Below, in pieces: positions 1-8,428 of a DNA stretch of 17,797 bases (position 1 is the first letter of the stretch; the number at the start of each line of letters is the position of its first letter). The translations under genes and the position numbers were made by a program. The stretch is taken from contig PBTA01000010.1 of the NCBI GenBank assembly GCA_002726395.1, forward strand, positions 1-17,797, written 5' to 3'. Source of the DNA: Methanobacteriota archaeon. Its GTDB lineage: Archaea; Thermoplasmatota; Poseidoniia; Poseidoniales; Poseidoniaceae. The notes beneath the pieces are model-generated. The model was not told the DNA's origin, made no database searches, and worked only from the letters and a program-made list of their open reading frames with translations.

Positions 1-133
1 TAGAAATGCATGCAGAATAACGTTCTAAGGTTGGTATCGGTTGTAGGTTTGATGTAAGAGATTTGTAAAAATTACCCGATAATAGCGGGAATGGTCATAA
101 GCCAATACATAGCCAGCAATATGAGGCAGACCC
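1..133. other. Left-edge noncoding stretch upstream of aIF5A
   Basis: No convincing gene is seen on either strand. The stretch is AT-rich. A weak TATA-like string (AATACATAG, about 104-112) lies roughly 26 bases before the aIF5A start, which would give a leaderless or nearly leaderless transcript. It is too weak to call as a promoter. No tRNA or stable hairpin was recognised. Confidence 0.4.
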
Positions 134-529
134 ATGGTAGGAACTGATAGAGTAGAAATTAGGACACTAAAAGTAGGCAGATTTTGTGTTGTTGACGATG
201 AAGCATACAAAATTTTGAGTATTTCTACATCTAAGCCCGGGAAGCACGGATCTGCCAAAGCTCGAATTTCTTTAGAGAGCATCTTCACTGGCAAGAAAAT
301 ATCTCACGTAGGTTCAGTAACGGATTCGATAAATGTCCCAATGATTGAGAAAGGGACAGCAACTGTGACACACCTAGATGGCAGTGAAGTTCATGCGATG
401 AATGATAGAGATTATTCTATGATGATTCTCCCAATGCCTAGTACTGGTGTTGGAATGACAATTGAAGCAGGTCAGAAAATAATGTGGCAAGAAGCTCTTG
501 GCCGATATATCATTATTAGAGACCATTGA
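134..529 (+). CDS. eif5A: Translation initiation factor aIF5A (hypusine-containing)
   Basis: Archaeal homologue of eIF5A, a small cytosolic factor that binds the ribosome at the E site, helps peptide-bond formation at difficult sequences and aids termination. The 131-residue length fits the family. The N-terminal SH3-like domain (about 1-70) carries the loop STSKPGKHGSAK at residues 31-42. By family knowledge, Lys37 in GKHG is the lysine converted to deoxyhypusine/hypusine. The rest (about 72-131) fits the OB-fold domain. The ATG at 134 gives the normal short N-terminus before the VEIRTLKVGRF strand. There is no clear Shine-Dalgarno site. The gene stands alone, 84 bases before the next one. 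The modifying enzyme (deoxyhypusine synthase) is not in the window. Confidence 0.95.
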   Translation: MVGTDRVEIRTLKVGRFCVVDDEAYKILSISTSKPGKHGSAKARISLESIFTGKKISHVGSVTDSINVPMIEKGTATVTHLDGSEVHAMNDRDYSMMILPMPSTGVGMTIEAGQKIMWQEALGRYIIIRDH

Positions 530-583
530 AACGGAAATTATTGGTAAGAAATACAACACTTACTGTGATTTGTAGGTGTCTAG

Positions 584-593
584 TTCATAAACT
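584..593 (+). promoter_or_regulatory. Candidate TATA box for the UMF1-type transporter
   Basis: TTCATAAACT lies 21-30 bases before the ATG at 614, in an AT-rich gap after aIF5A. At normal archaeal TATA spacing, transcription would start at or just before the start codon, giving a leaderless mRNA. This is a single-site visual call and imperfect against the consensus. Confidence 0.35.
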
Positions 594-613
594 AAACATA
601 ATTAATTAACATT

Positions 614-2608
614 ATGGCTGGCGAAGCGGTAGCAATTGAGAATAGTAGTGCGAAAGAGATTCTCAACTCAATGAGTGATGACAAGAAGAAGTCGCTGAAG
701 AGTTGGTATTTTTATGATTGGGCAAACCAAGCATATGCTCTGACAGTAATGACAGTAATTGCTCCAGCCTTGATGGCAGGATTATACAATACAGCAACAG
801 GTACACAATCTGGTGACACATTTTATGCTTGGGTTTTGACCTTTTCCATGCTCTTTGTCGTGGTAACTGCCCCTGCACTTGGAGTAATTGCTGATAAGAT
901 GCCGATCAAGAAAAAGTTACTGAAATGGTATACAATAGTTGGAATTATCTTTACTGCAATGATGGGTGCAGCCCCATATTTTGGTTCTCAAGGATATTTG
1001 GTTTTAGCACTAATGTATACCATTGGAACCATCGGTTTTACTGGTGGTAACGTAATTTATTATTCCTTTATGCCATATCTGGCGCCAAGACAATGTCAAG
1101 ACCATGTTTCTACTTGGGGTTATGCCTATGGCTTCATTGGAGGTTCGATGATTCTAATTTTCCACTTGATAATTTTATTGGGGACTAGTTGGGATACTAA
1201 TTTCCAGATGGCCATAATATTCTCTACCTCCGCAATTTGGTGGTGGGGATTCGGCTTACAGATATTCAAGTGGACTCCAGAACCAGATATTCCATCTTCT
1301 ATGGAATGGAAGGGTTTGAAAGATGCTACTAAGGTGGCTTATAGTCAGGTATTCCAAACATTCAAAGAGATAAGAAGATTCAAAGTTTTAGCATATTTCC
1401 TACTTGCCTATCTGCTCTTTTATGATGGTGTTAATACTATCGCCAGCATGGCTACTGCATTTGGTGAATCGGTCCTAAGGTTAAACCAAAGTATGAACGT
1501 CATGCTTCTTCTTACGGTCAACATTGTGGCAATACCTATGACTATCGTATTTGGCAAGTTAGCAGACATAAAAGGTACCAAATTCGCACTTATGACGGCT
1601 CTATTCATCTACTGTTTTGTGGCGATTGTAGCAGCAGGTTTTGCCCCTCTTGAACTAGAAGGTGAAGAAGATGCAGAACGTTATGATTTTACCTTTGAGT
1701 GGGATAACGCTACACAAGAGTATGAACTAACCACTTTGTATGAACGTGGTTATGAGAATTGGGTTGGAGAAACATCAGCAGGAGATTCTGAATTTAGAGA
1801 TAATTTCCAAGAGTATTTCCCAGATAACTCGACAGATTACTCAAAGGAAAGTTCTGGGTCTTCTACCATAGGTACTGGTTTGCTCGTATGCTTAATGGTA
1901 CTGGCATTTGTTGCCATAATTGGTGGAGGAATAATGTTCATTCAAAGTAAAGACCTTGGCAAGATGGGTGTTGTAGCAATGATTGCTATCGTCGTGGTTG
2001 GTATTCTTGGTGCATCACTTCTTGCTGGACAATCTGAAAAAGCTGAAGATGAATTACATAACATCGGAATAACAGATGCAAATTCAATTGTTGCTAATTT
2101 CGACAATATTAGCGACCATCGATTTGCCATTATATTTATTGATGGGCCATTAGCAGGTGAAGACGAAATTGGCGATACTCATCCAACCGTTGTGGATCAA
2201 GGTGGCCCTGTTGATGGATGGGCTAAATTCATGCGCGACAATGTCTGGCAACCGTTTGGCATTAGTGTGGCATTGCAATGGATTATTCTTGGTATGTTTG
2301 TTGGTGTGGCGATGGGCTCAGCAGGGGCTCAAGCTCGTTCGATGTTCTCTCAATTAGTCCCAGAGACTAGAACCTCTGAATTCTTTGGATTCTTTGGTTT
2401 CCTCGGGAAATCTGCTGCAATGATAGGGACATTCTTGTATGGGATTACAAGTACGGCATTTGATAGCAGAGTAGCAATTCTGTCAATTACACTTGTGATT
2501 TTGGCCGGGACATATCTTACCAGTAGGGTAGATTTGGAAGAGGGAATAAGAGTCGCTGAAGAAGAAGATGCTAGAAACCGACTTGCGGTTAAAAATCAAG
2601 AAGCATGA
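614..2608 (+). CDS. UMF1/Atg22-type MFS transporter with large internal insertion
   Basis: Multi-pass membrane transporter of the Major Facilitator superfamily, resembling the UMF1 family (bacterial/archaeal relatives of yeast Atg22). Substrate unknown; amino acid efflux is only a family-level analogy. The N-terminal signature SWYFYDWANQAYALTVMT (residues 30-47) is typical, as are AYLLFYDGVNTIASMA (265-280), a GKLAD loop (314-318) and GSAGAQARSMFSQLVPETR (568-586) followed by SEFFGFFGFLGKSAA. Family members run about 430-460 residues; this one has 664. The excess lies at about 345-552: an acidic, aromatic hydrophilic stretch, two extra predicted membrane helices (about 420-443 and 451-471) and a second hydrophilic stretch rich in D, N and G. 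The core helices on both sides are intact, so this is an in-frame elaboration rather than damage. The acyltransferase gene starts 28 bases downstream on the same strand. Confidence 0.85.
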   Translation: MAGEAVAIENSSAKEILNSMSDDKKKSLKSWYFYDWANQAYALTVMTVIAPALMAGLYNTATGTQSGDTFYAWVLTFSMLFVVVTAPALGVIADKMPIKKKLLKWYTIVGIIFTAMMGAAPYFGSQGYLVLALMYTIGTIGFTGGNVIYYSFMPYLAPRQCQDHVSTWGYAYGFIGGSMILIFHLIILLGTSWDTNFQMAIIFSTSAIWWWGFGLQIFKWTPEPDIPSSMEWKGLKDATKVAYSQVFQTFKEIRRFKVLAYFLLAYLLFYDGVNTIASMATAFGESVLRLNQSMNVMLLLTVNIVAIPMTIVFGKLADIKGTKFALMTALFIYCFVAIVAAGFAPLELEGEEDAERYDFTFEWDNATQEYELTTLYERGYENWVGETSAGDSEFRDNFQEYFPDNSTDYSKESSGSSTIGTGLLVCLMVLAFVAIIGGGIMFIQSKDLGKMGVVAMIAIVVVGILGASLLAGQSEKAEDELHNIGITDANSIVANFDNISDHRFAIIFIDGPLAGEDEIGDTHPTVVDQGGPVDGWAKFMRDNVWQPFGISVALQWIILGMFVGVAMGSAGAQARSMFSQLVPETRTSEFFGFFGFLGKSAAMIGTFLYGITSTAFDSRVAILSITLVILAGTYLTSRVDLEEGIRVAEEEDARNRLAVKNQEA

Positions 2609-2636
2609 CCATAAACCTTGAGTCGAGGGCATAGCC

Positions 2637-3356
2637 ATGAAGAACTTCGGGCTAGTCCAAACAATTGGTACAGTTTTATTATTGGTGTACACAATGATTC
2701 TGTGGGGTTTACCATTAGCCCCAACGCTGGCATTATTTGATATTGTGACTGATGCAACCTTGACAGATAATGATAATTTAAATTACATTATTTATGGGTT
2801 GGCAGGAGGATTAGGCTTCATGACTTACATACTGAGTTTGTTAACTATGTCTGGTTTGTCGCAAAGATTGATTTATGTTCGATTTTCCGGCGATAAAATT
2901 GTTGCTAACCTTAATTCTTGGACAACAATTAGATGGGCTATTTGTGCACATCTTCATCGATGTACTCACCCGGTTTTAGTCCATACGATTCCATCTTTCA
3001 TAAGTAATGCATATTACCGTTTAGCCGGTGCTAAAATTGGTAAGGGAGTTCAAATTAATACTATTAATCTAAATGACCCTTCGACGGTTACTATCGAAGA
3101 TAACGTGGTCGTTGGTGGCGGATGCGTCATAAATGGGCATCTAGTTGAAAAAGGGCAGATGATATTAGCAAGAATCACCTTAGAAGAAGGCTCATTGTTA
3201 GGTTCTCGAGTTACTATTCAACCGGGTGTGACAGTCGGTAAAGGTGCGGTGATTGGAACAAGTGGTCTTGTTGGTAAATACAAAACAATTCCCGCTGGAG
3301 AGGTGTGGGCTGGTTTGCCAGTCAAATGCATCAAAAAGTCCTCAGATAGAAATTAG
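2637..3356 (+). CDS. Membrane-anchored hexapeptide-repeat (left-handed beta-helix) acyltransferase
   Basis: 239 residues. Two hydrophobic segments at about 4-33 and 48-75 should anchor the protein in the membrane. The C-terminal half (about 125-232) is a left-handed parallel beta-helix, shown by imperfect hexapeptide repeats: AKIGKGVQINTI, TIEDNVVVGGGCVING, ITLEEGSLLGSRVTIQPGVT and VGKGAVIGTSGLVG, ending in the family-typical IPAGEVWAGLPVK. Such domains transfer acetyl or other acyl groups from CoA to sugars, amino groups or related acceptors. The layout resembles the C-terminal transmembrane/acyltransferase part of large NRPS-like proteins (Pls/PosA type), here as a free protein. The acceptor cannot be read from sequence; a cell-surface or lipid substrate is inference from the membrane anchor. 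The ATG at 2637 is the first one after the transporter stop. Confidence 0.75.
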   Translation: MKNFGLVQTIGTVLLLVYTMILWGLPLAPTLALFDIVTDATLTDNDNLNYIIYGLAGGLGFMTYILSLLTMSGLSQRLIYVRFSGDKIVANLNSWTTIRWAICAHLHRCTHPVLVHTIPSFISNAYYRLAGAKIGKGVQINTINLNDPSTVTIEDNVVVGGGCVINGHLVEKGQMILARITLEEGSLLGSRVTIQPGVTVGKGAVIGTSGLVGKYKTIPAGEVWAGLPVKCIKKSSDRN

Positions 3357-3420
3357 TAATATTTTGCATATATGGCACATATTGAAGCGCAATAGTATTC
3401 AAGTGGGCGCGCATGGTTTG

Positions 3421-3446
3421 GTATGTGCGGAAGCACATGCAGGTGG
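3421..3446 (+). promoter_or_regulatory. GNRA-loop hairpin followed by Shine-Dalgarno-like site, 5' of the OPT transporter
   Basis: Bases 3421-3440 form an 8-bp inverted repeat, GTATGTGC / GCACATGC, closed by a GGAA (GNRA-class) tetraloop; one of the pairs is U-G. It is followed at once by AGGTGG (3441-3446), which resembles the AGGTGA part of the archaeal anti-16S match, 7 bases before the ATG at 3454. Few genes in the window have such a leader. A TATA-like string (TTTGCATATAT, about 3363-3374) lies upstream and would yield a leader containing the hairpin. The structure is seen in sequence; a regulatory role is inference. Confidence 0.5.
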
Positions 3447-3453
3447 ATAAATA

Positions 3454-5823
3454 ATGGGCGTTCAGAAATCTGCATATCGTCAACCTGTTACTCCTGAAGG
3501 ACTCAAAGCCATCGAGGAGGGTAAGTTAACTTGGCTTGACGATGAGATGTATAATAATCTCAATACTGGTGTTCTAGAACAATATCTTGAAGAAAAAAAT
3601 CTTCAAGAATCTTTTGAAGTATCTCACTGGAGTACTCCTAAAGTCTTGTACGGAATTGCGATTGGTGCGGTATTTTCCGGAGTTACTGCATATATCGGCC
3701 TCAAATTAGGTCTAGCTATTTCTGCTGCTTGGTATATCGCCTATCTTTTGGGTATGGCACTAAAATGGTCACCCTCTGAGGTAAATATTGCTACATCAGC
3801 AACTACTGGGGCAACCCATGCTTCAACCGGATTTATTTTCACATTCCCGGCAATTTTCCTTCTAGCATCAGATCCACGGTATGAACTGGCCAGTGGTCCT
3901 TTGATTACATTGGGTAGTGGGGATGCATTTAACTTAGCATTTATTGGCATTGTTGCTAGTATGTTTGCTGGATTCCTTGGTGTAATGTACTTCATAATTT
4001 TCCGTAGAGTTTGGTTGGTTGAAGACCCACTACCGCTTCCTGGTTTTGAAGCAACTCTAAAGATGCTAGATATCGCTTCAGACGTCAATACCGGGGCAGT
4101 CGAACATGCACGTGATTCATTGAAAACCATTGGGATTTGGACCAGTTTCACGATGGTCGGTTTGTTCTTGGTTGAATATCCGCTTATTTGGGCTGGAGAC
4201 AAAAAGTTAGCATTGCTAGATTGGATTGCTCAAACTCTTAGTATTGGCGACATAGGTTTAGCAAGTCTTTATTCCAAAGGAACAATACACCAACCATCAG
4301 GGACTGAAGATGGTGTCTCCCTAAGTTATACTCAATGGACACCAGATACAGCATGGAATCCATTTGCTTACACCTACATCGGGGTATACTTGACGCCATC
4401 TATGTTTGCTATTGGCTGGTTTATGAAGACCAGAGTTGCTTTCCTAGTTAATCTTGGGACGTTAGTCGGCTGGTTCTTTTTGGTGCCTTTGGTTGTCTGG
4501 TTTAATTTCCCTGTTTATGATGCTGTAACACAATCTAACATTCCAATTCAAGAATATGCTGGACAAACTGGTGCTGCTCTTCAAATGAAGGCTTTCGCTG
4601 CATCAGTTAGAACAATAGCAATTGGTTCTATAGTTGGCGGTGGAATGTTTGGTTTAGCAAAGATGTACAAGACTTTCCTCAACATTTTCAGCGACATTGG
4701 CGGTGCATTGAAGGGCGAGGGTAGTCAAGAGTATATGGAAGGTAAAGGATGGTATGAATGGCCACTGAAACATATTCCTATATTCATGGTACTAACATTC
4801 TTCTCAATGATACTGATTTTCACTCTTGGTGGTTTCTCAATTTTAGCGTCATTGATTTTCGCTACAGTACTAATCATGACCACATTCCTACTTGGAGCAA
4901 TCGCGGTGAGGGTAATGGGAGAAACAGGAATTGAGCCTGTTTCAGGAACTTCTTTTATTGTGTTGTTGATGCTTTTGGGAGTATTCCTTAATGCTCAAGA
5001 TTTATTGCAACTAAATACTCAGGATGCGGTGTTACTAGGACTGGTAGGTACTACCGTATTTGGCTCAGCCATTTCAATGTCAGGAACAGTAATTGGTGAT
5101 TATAAAAACAGCTTGTACATTGGCAACCGTCCATATCACATCTCCAAGGGGAATATTATGGGAGTTGTTCCTGGGGCAATAATTGGTGCAGGAGTTGCTA
5201 TCTTCCTTTCGATCCAATTAGCTGACGGTAACATCGATCTATTAGCACCTCAGGCAAACGCGTTCGCCACATTCTCAGTGATATTTGCTGAGAAAGAAGG
5301 TGATATGACTTTGCTATTACTTGGGTTCCTACTGGGCATGTTTGTTGAATGGGCTACAGGAATGGGGACTTCATTTGGACTTGGTATGTACTTGACTATA
5401 CCGTATACTTTACCAATGTTGATTGGTGGCTATGCAAGAGATAATTGGGAAGAAAAGAAATTGTCGCCAAGAATTGACAAGATTAAGCAAGAATCAGGTT
5501 CCAATGAAGCGGAGAAGCAACGTGCATTGATACTACTTGGGACTTTCATGGTGGCCGCCGGATTATTAACCGGTGAGGCGTTCTTTGGTACAGAATCAAG
5601 TATCCTGTCATTTATTGACTCTCTATGGAATGCAACTGATGATAATCCAACTGGAAAGTTCTTTGGAATTGATGAATTTGGATTCTCTACGCAATGGTAT
5701 ATCGCTAGAATGACTGGATTTATCGGTCTTAATGTGTCTATTGGTTACCTAATTTATTGGCTGTTCAAGAGAGCCGGAGTTATTGGTGGAAATTCAGATT
5801 CACCTGATGCTAAGACTGCTTGA
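3454..5823 (+). CDS. OPT-family oligopeptide transporter
   Basis: 789-residue integral membrane protein of the oligopeptide transporter (OPT/YSL) superfamily, which imports short peptides or metal chelates by proton coupling. Family marks are WSTPKVLYGIAIGAVFSGVTAYIGLKLGLAIS (split over residues 59-90), NIATSATTGATHASTGFIFTF (from residue 111) and GETGIEPVSGTSFIVLL (from residue 489). I judge about 14-16 hydrophobic helices by eye. The N-terminal ~55 residues are soluble. The start at 3454 is supported by AGGTGG 7 bases upstream and a hairpin just before it. The stop overlaps the earliest possible start of the next transporter gene. A peptide-uptake role suits a protein-degrading marine heterotroph, but the true substrate is not known. 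Confidence 0.9.
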   Translation: MGVQKSAYRQPVTPEGLKAIEEGKLTWLDDEMYNNLNTGVLEQYLEEKNLQESFEVSHWSTPKVLYGIAIGAVFSGVTAYIGLKLGLAISAAWYIAYLLGMALKWSPSEVNIATSATTGATHASTGFIFTFPAIFLLASDPRYELASGPLITLGSGDAFNLAFIGIVASMFAGFLGVMYFIIFRRVWLVEDPLPLPGFEATLKMLDIASDVNTGAVEHARDSLKTIGIWTSFTMVGLFLVEYPLIWAGDKKLALLDWIAQTLSIGDIGLASLYSKGTIHQPSGTEDGVSLSYTQWTPDTAWNPFAYTYIGVYLTPSMFAIGWFMKTRVAFLVNLGTLVGWFFLVPLVVWFNFPVYDAVTQSNIPIQEYAGQTGAALQMKAFAASVRTIAIGSIVGGGMFGLAKMYKTFLNIFSDIGGALKGEGSQEYMEGKGWYEWPLKHIPIFMVLTFFSMILIFTLGGFSILASLIFATVLIMTTFLLGAIAVRVMGETGIEPVSGTSFIVLLMLLGVFLNAQDLLQLNTQDAVLLGLVGTTVFGSAISMSGTVIGDYKNSLYIGNRPYHISKGNIMGVVPGAIIGAGVAIFLSIQLADGNIDLLAPQANAFATFSVIFAEKEGDMTLLLLGFLLGMFVEWATGMGTSFGLGMYLTIPYTLPMLIGGYARDNWEEKKLSPRIDKIKQESGSNEAEKQRALILLGTFMVAAGLLTGEAFFGTESSILSFIDSLWNATDDNPTGKFFGIDEFGFSTQWYIARMTGFIGLNVSIGYLIYWLFKRAGVIGGNSDSPDAKTA

Positions 5824-5834
5824 GTGTGAAATCG

Positions 5835-6821
5835 ATGCAGAACAATAACTCCACCCCTAATTGGGTGTGGTTCTTACTTATCGCTGCTGTTTTTGGTGTT
5901 TCCAGCGCTGGTGCTTTATTCCAACAAGTCGATGATGTTCCACCGTTATTGCGTGCTTCATGGCGTCTTCAGTTGACCTCAGTTGTGTTGTTTCCATTGT
6001 CGTTAATGCAGTGGCGAGTTCATGGCGCAGAAATTAAAGATAGAATGCTAGAACGTGATAGTTTGATGTGGCTGTTTGGTGGCGGACTATTCTTGGCTCT
6101 ACACTTCGGTGCATGGGTGGCAAGTTTAGATGAAACCTCACTGACTCATTCACTGCTGTTTGTCACTGCCCACCCGTTAATCATTGTATTTGGTATGTTC
6201 TTAATCGCTAGATTATTCAAAAAGCATAGAAGTCCAAATCGCTTAGAAATTATTGGTGCTTGTATTGGTTTTATTGGTGCAGCATTAGCATTAATTGATC
6301 TTGGAGATGAACAAGGCGGCAGAACTGTTACTATTTGGGGTGATTTTCTGGCATTTTTAGGGGCAATATTTGTGGTTGGCTATATTGTTAGTGGTAGAGT
6401 CCTCCGGAAATGGATGCCGATATTCATCTACGCTTTTCCAGTGACTCTTATTGGCGCTATTCTATTAATCCCGGGCTCAATGCTACTGGAAGATGAATTC
6501 AGTAGCTTTGGAATATTTGGATGGCTTGAAGGAACATATTTCTGGTGGTTTTTGGCATTGGCTCTAATTGCTGGACTACTTGGTCATACTGGGCTTAATA
6601 CCTGCCTTCGGTACATTCCGCCACTAGTAGTTTCAACCAGCGTTACTATGGAGCCAATAATAGGTTCGATTATTGGTTACGTATTATTTGATTCAGGTTT
6701 ACCTGGATTTTGGACATGGATTGGCGGCCCAGTGCTTATTTCAGGTATCGTATTAGTCGTAATCGGTACTCCACAACAAGATACGAACAATGAAACACTA
6801 GGTGCAATGAGCACGGATTAA
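5835..6821 (+). CDS. EamA/DMT-superfamily transporter
   Basis: A polytopic drug/metabolite transporter with two EamA repeats of about five helices each. The first repeat begins NWVWFLLIAAVFGVSSAGALF and includes the FLALHFGAWVASLDETSLTHS helix. The second ends with SVTMEPIIGSIIGYVLFDSGLPGFWTWIGGPVLISGIVLV, a typical EamA C-terminal hairpin. Substrates of the family range from amino acids to sugars, so no specific one is claimed. The frame is open back to a TTG at 5820 and a GTG at 5826, both crowding the upstream stop at 5821-5823. I chose the ATG at 5835, which gives 328 residues and a short polar N-terminus before helix 1. It is probably cotranscribed with the OPT transporter and SurE (8-base gap). 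Confidence 0.88.
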   Translation: MQNNNSTPNWVWFLLIAAVFGVSSAGALFQQVDDVPPLLRASWRLQLTSVVLFPLSLMQWRVHGAEIKDRMLERDSLMWLFGGGLFLALHFGAWVASLDETSLTHSLLFVTAHPLIIVFGMFLIARLFKKHRSPNRLEIIGACIGFIGAALALIDLGDEQGGRTVTIWGDFLAFLGAIFVVGYIVSGRVLRKWMPIFIYAFPVTLIGAILLIPGSMLLEDEFSSFGIFGWLEGTYFWWFLALALIAGLLGHTGLNTCLRYIPPLVVSTSVTMEPIIGSIIGYVLFDSGLPGFWTWIGGPVLISGIVLVVIGTPQQDTNNETLGAMSTD

Positions 6822-6829
6822 GGATTGTT

Positions 6830-7813
6830 ATGGCAGAAGACTCAACTCTAGGCTGGCTACTACTGACCAACGATGACGGAATTGAAGCTATTGGTATGAG
6901 GAAGTTAGTGCAAAAATTAAATTCTCGTGGTCATAAAGTAGTGGTTTTTGCACCAAAAGACAATCATTCAGCAACTGGAATGCGAATAAATTTAATGAAA
7001 CCAATTAAGTGGCGATACCGAGAAGATTTATTCAAATCTTGGAATCTTTCTTCACCAGAAAATGTGAAATTGTTAGAATTAGAAGGCTCACCATGTGATA
7101 CTATGATTGTATCCTTAGATGGTGGACTGGGACATATCTTACCAGATATCATTCCTAGACTAGTTGTATCAGGAGTAAACCTCGGGCCAAATATGTCACA
7201 AGATTCCTATCATAGTGGTACAATGGGTGCTGCTAGGGAGGCTGGGCTCTATGGGATGCCAGCAATTGCTTCATCTCTGGCATCTTTTGATGAAACCAAC
7301 ATGGACGTTGCGATTGATGCAACTGTAGAATTCGTTGAACGAGTTCTAGAGTTTTTACCAATGGTTCCCCAAAACTTGCGCAGACCTAATCTTGATTTTG
7401 ACCAAGAATATCTTAGCAATTGGCCATCACCAGACAGTCTCGAGTTTTCTAATGCAAGTGAATCACTAAGAAGTGCCTTTTTCCAAGGTGATTTGATGCT
7501 TAATTTGAATGTTCCAACAGATTGGGCTGGTCAGTTTACCAGTACTAGGCTTGGTATGCGATGGTATCGTGATGCCATCAGTATCCAAGATACTGATTCG
7601 CATTCTACCGCCACTTTCACTATTGGTGCGGCAAGTATTGATCATACCCAAATTGATAAGAGCGATTGTGATGCAGTTGAGGTGCAAAAAGCTAGTATTT
7701 CGTGCTTACCGACTTGGCCACAAACTCATCCACTAGCAGTTGATGGTCAAATCTTGAAGCATGCTTTAAAGGAAGATACTAAAGGTTATCCAGATTGGTT
7801 TAATCAACATTAA
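6830..7813 (+). CDS. surE: 5'/3'-nucleotidase SurE
   Basis: Metal-dependent phosphatase of the SurE family, which removes phosphate from nucleoside monophosphates (and in some members from polyphosphate or exopolyphosphate). The active-site pieces are in order: LLTNDDGIEA (11-20, metal ligands D15 and D16), APKDNHSATGMR (41-52, S47), LEGSPCDTM (84-92), VVSGVNLGPN (112-121, N117) and YHSGTMGAAREAG (127-139). At 327 residues it is longer than the usual ~250-270. The extra length sits mainly after the core, around 165-215, and in the C-terminal tail. The typical C-terminal SITPL motif is altered to SISCLPTW. Its stop overlaps the convergent TrmY gene by 14 bases. Confidence 0.93.
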   Translation: MAEDSTLGWLLLTNDDGIEAIGMRKLVQKLNSRGHKVVVFAPKDNHSATGMRINLMKPIKWRYREDLFKSWNLSSPENVKLLELEGSPCDTMIVSLDGGLGHILPDIIPRLVVSGVNLGPNMSQDSYHSGTMGAAREAGLYGMPAIASSLASFDETNMDVAIDATVEFVERVLEFLPMVPQNLRRPNLDFDQEYLSNWPSPDSLEFSNASESLRSAFFQGDLMLNLNVPTDWAGQFTSTRLGMRWYRDAISIQDTDSHSTATFTIGAASIDHTQIDKSDCDAVEVQKASISCLPTWPQTHPLAVDGQILKHALKEDTKGYPDWFNQH

Positions 7814-8420
7814 GTGGCACGTTTTGGTCTAATAAAAAGTGGCATATTCCAATTGCAATATGACCCTGTAGCCACTGTGAACCAATTGACCGAGAAACAA
7901 TATTACCACTGATTTCTAGCCCTAATGGTTTGTCATCACTCAAGATAAAAGTAACATCAAAGTCGTCTTTGCTAATTTCGTTGTTGGTTATCTTGGCATC
8001 TAACGACCACAATGATGTTTGCTCAGCATCTAGTACTACTATTTTGGATTGCGAATGCTCTCTTACTGTGTCATCAATATCTCCACCAGATTCGTATAAC
8101 CCTTCAGATACTCGACGCCATATACCGATTGGTGGTGTTGGTTGCTTGATTATTTTACCAATTAAACCAGCAACTGAACGCTCTTCAGCGTGCATTCCTC
8201 GTAGTTCATTACCAACAAATTTTATTCTGCGATATGGGCCTGGTCCACCTTGTAAGTGGATGATTACTTCAGTATCTTGGCGAATGCCATGACTGGTTAG
8301 CAAGGATGACATGATTGCTCTAACTAAGACATCTACCCTTCCCGCACCACTTGCTAAATCACTAATCGGTAGTTTTCCTTGAGACATTGCTCGATGTCCA
8401 ATTATGACAAATCTGCGCAT
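7800..8420 (-). CDS. trmY: tRNA (pseudouridine(54)-N1)-methyltransferase TrmY
   Basis: Archaeal SPOUT-class enzyme that uses S-adenosylmethionine to methylate pseudouridine 54 in the T-loop of tRNA, giving m1-pseudouridine. The N-terminus MRRFVIIGHRA is a strong family mark. It is followed by DLASGAGRVDVLVRAIMSSLLTSHGIRQDTEV (the GAGR.D.L segment), GNELRGMHAEERSVAGLI, and near the C-terminus FILSDDKPLGLE and GSQWLQGHIAIGICHFLLD, which fit the trefoil-knot SAM-binding region. At 206 residues it has normal length. A TTG one codon upstream (8423) could serve as start, but the ATG at 8420 gives the conserved N-terminus. Only 8 bases separate it from the CoaBC stop, so the two are probably cotranscribed. 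Confidence 0.92.
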   Translation of the reverse strand: MRRFVIIGHRAMSQGKLPISDLASGAGRVDVLVRAIMSSLLTSHGIRQDTEVIIHLQGGPGPYRRIKFVGNELRGMHAEERSVAGLIGKIIKQPTPPIGIWRRVSEGLYESGGDIDDTVREHSQSKIVVLDAEQTSLWSLDAKITNNEISKDDFDVTFILSDDKPLGLEISGNIVSRSIGSQWLQGHIAIGICHFLLDQNVPLNVD

Positions 8421-8428
8421 CAAAACAC

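Noticed and set aside
3253..3450. 65-residue plus-strand open frame before the OPT transporter
   Set aside because: It begins inside the acyltransferase gene in another frame and runs through the leader hairpin; no conserved features.
3741..4202. 153-residue minus-strand open frame
   Set aside because: Antisense to the conserved OPT transporter N-terminal region; no recognisable domain.
6655..6675. String resembling a tRNA T-loop (GGTTCGATTATTGG)
   Set aside because: No matching acceptor or anticodon stem is found around it, and it lies inside the EamA transporter coding sequence.
7930..8292. 120-residue plus-strand open frame
   Set aside because: It lies wholly opposite the TrmY gene, has low-complexity Ser/Thr-rich composition and no family motif; the minus strand encodes a clear TrmY.
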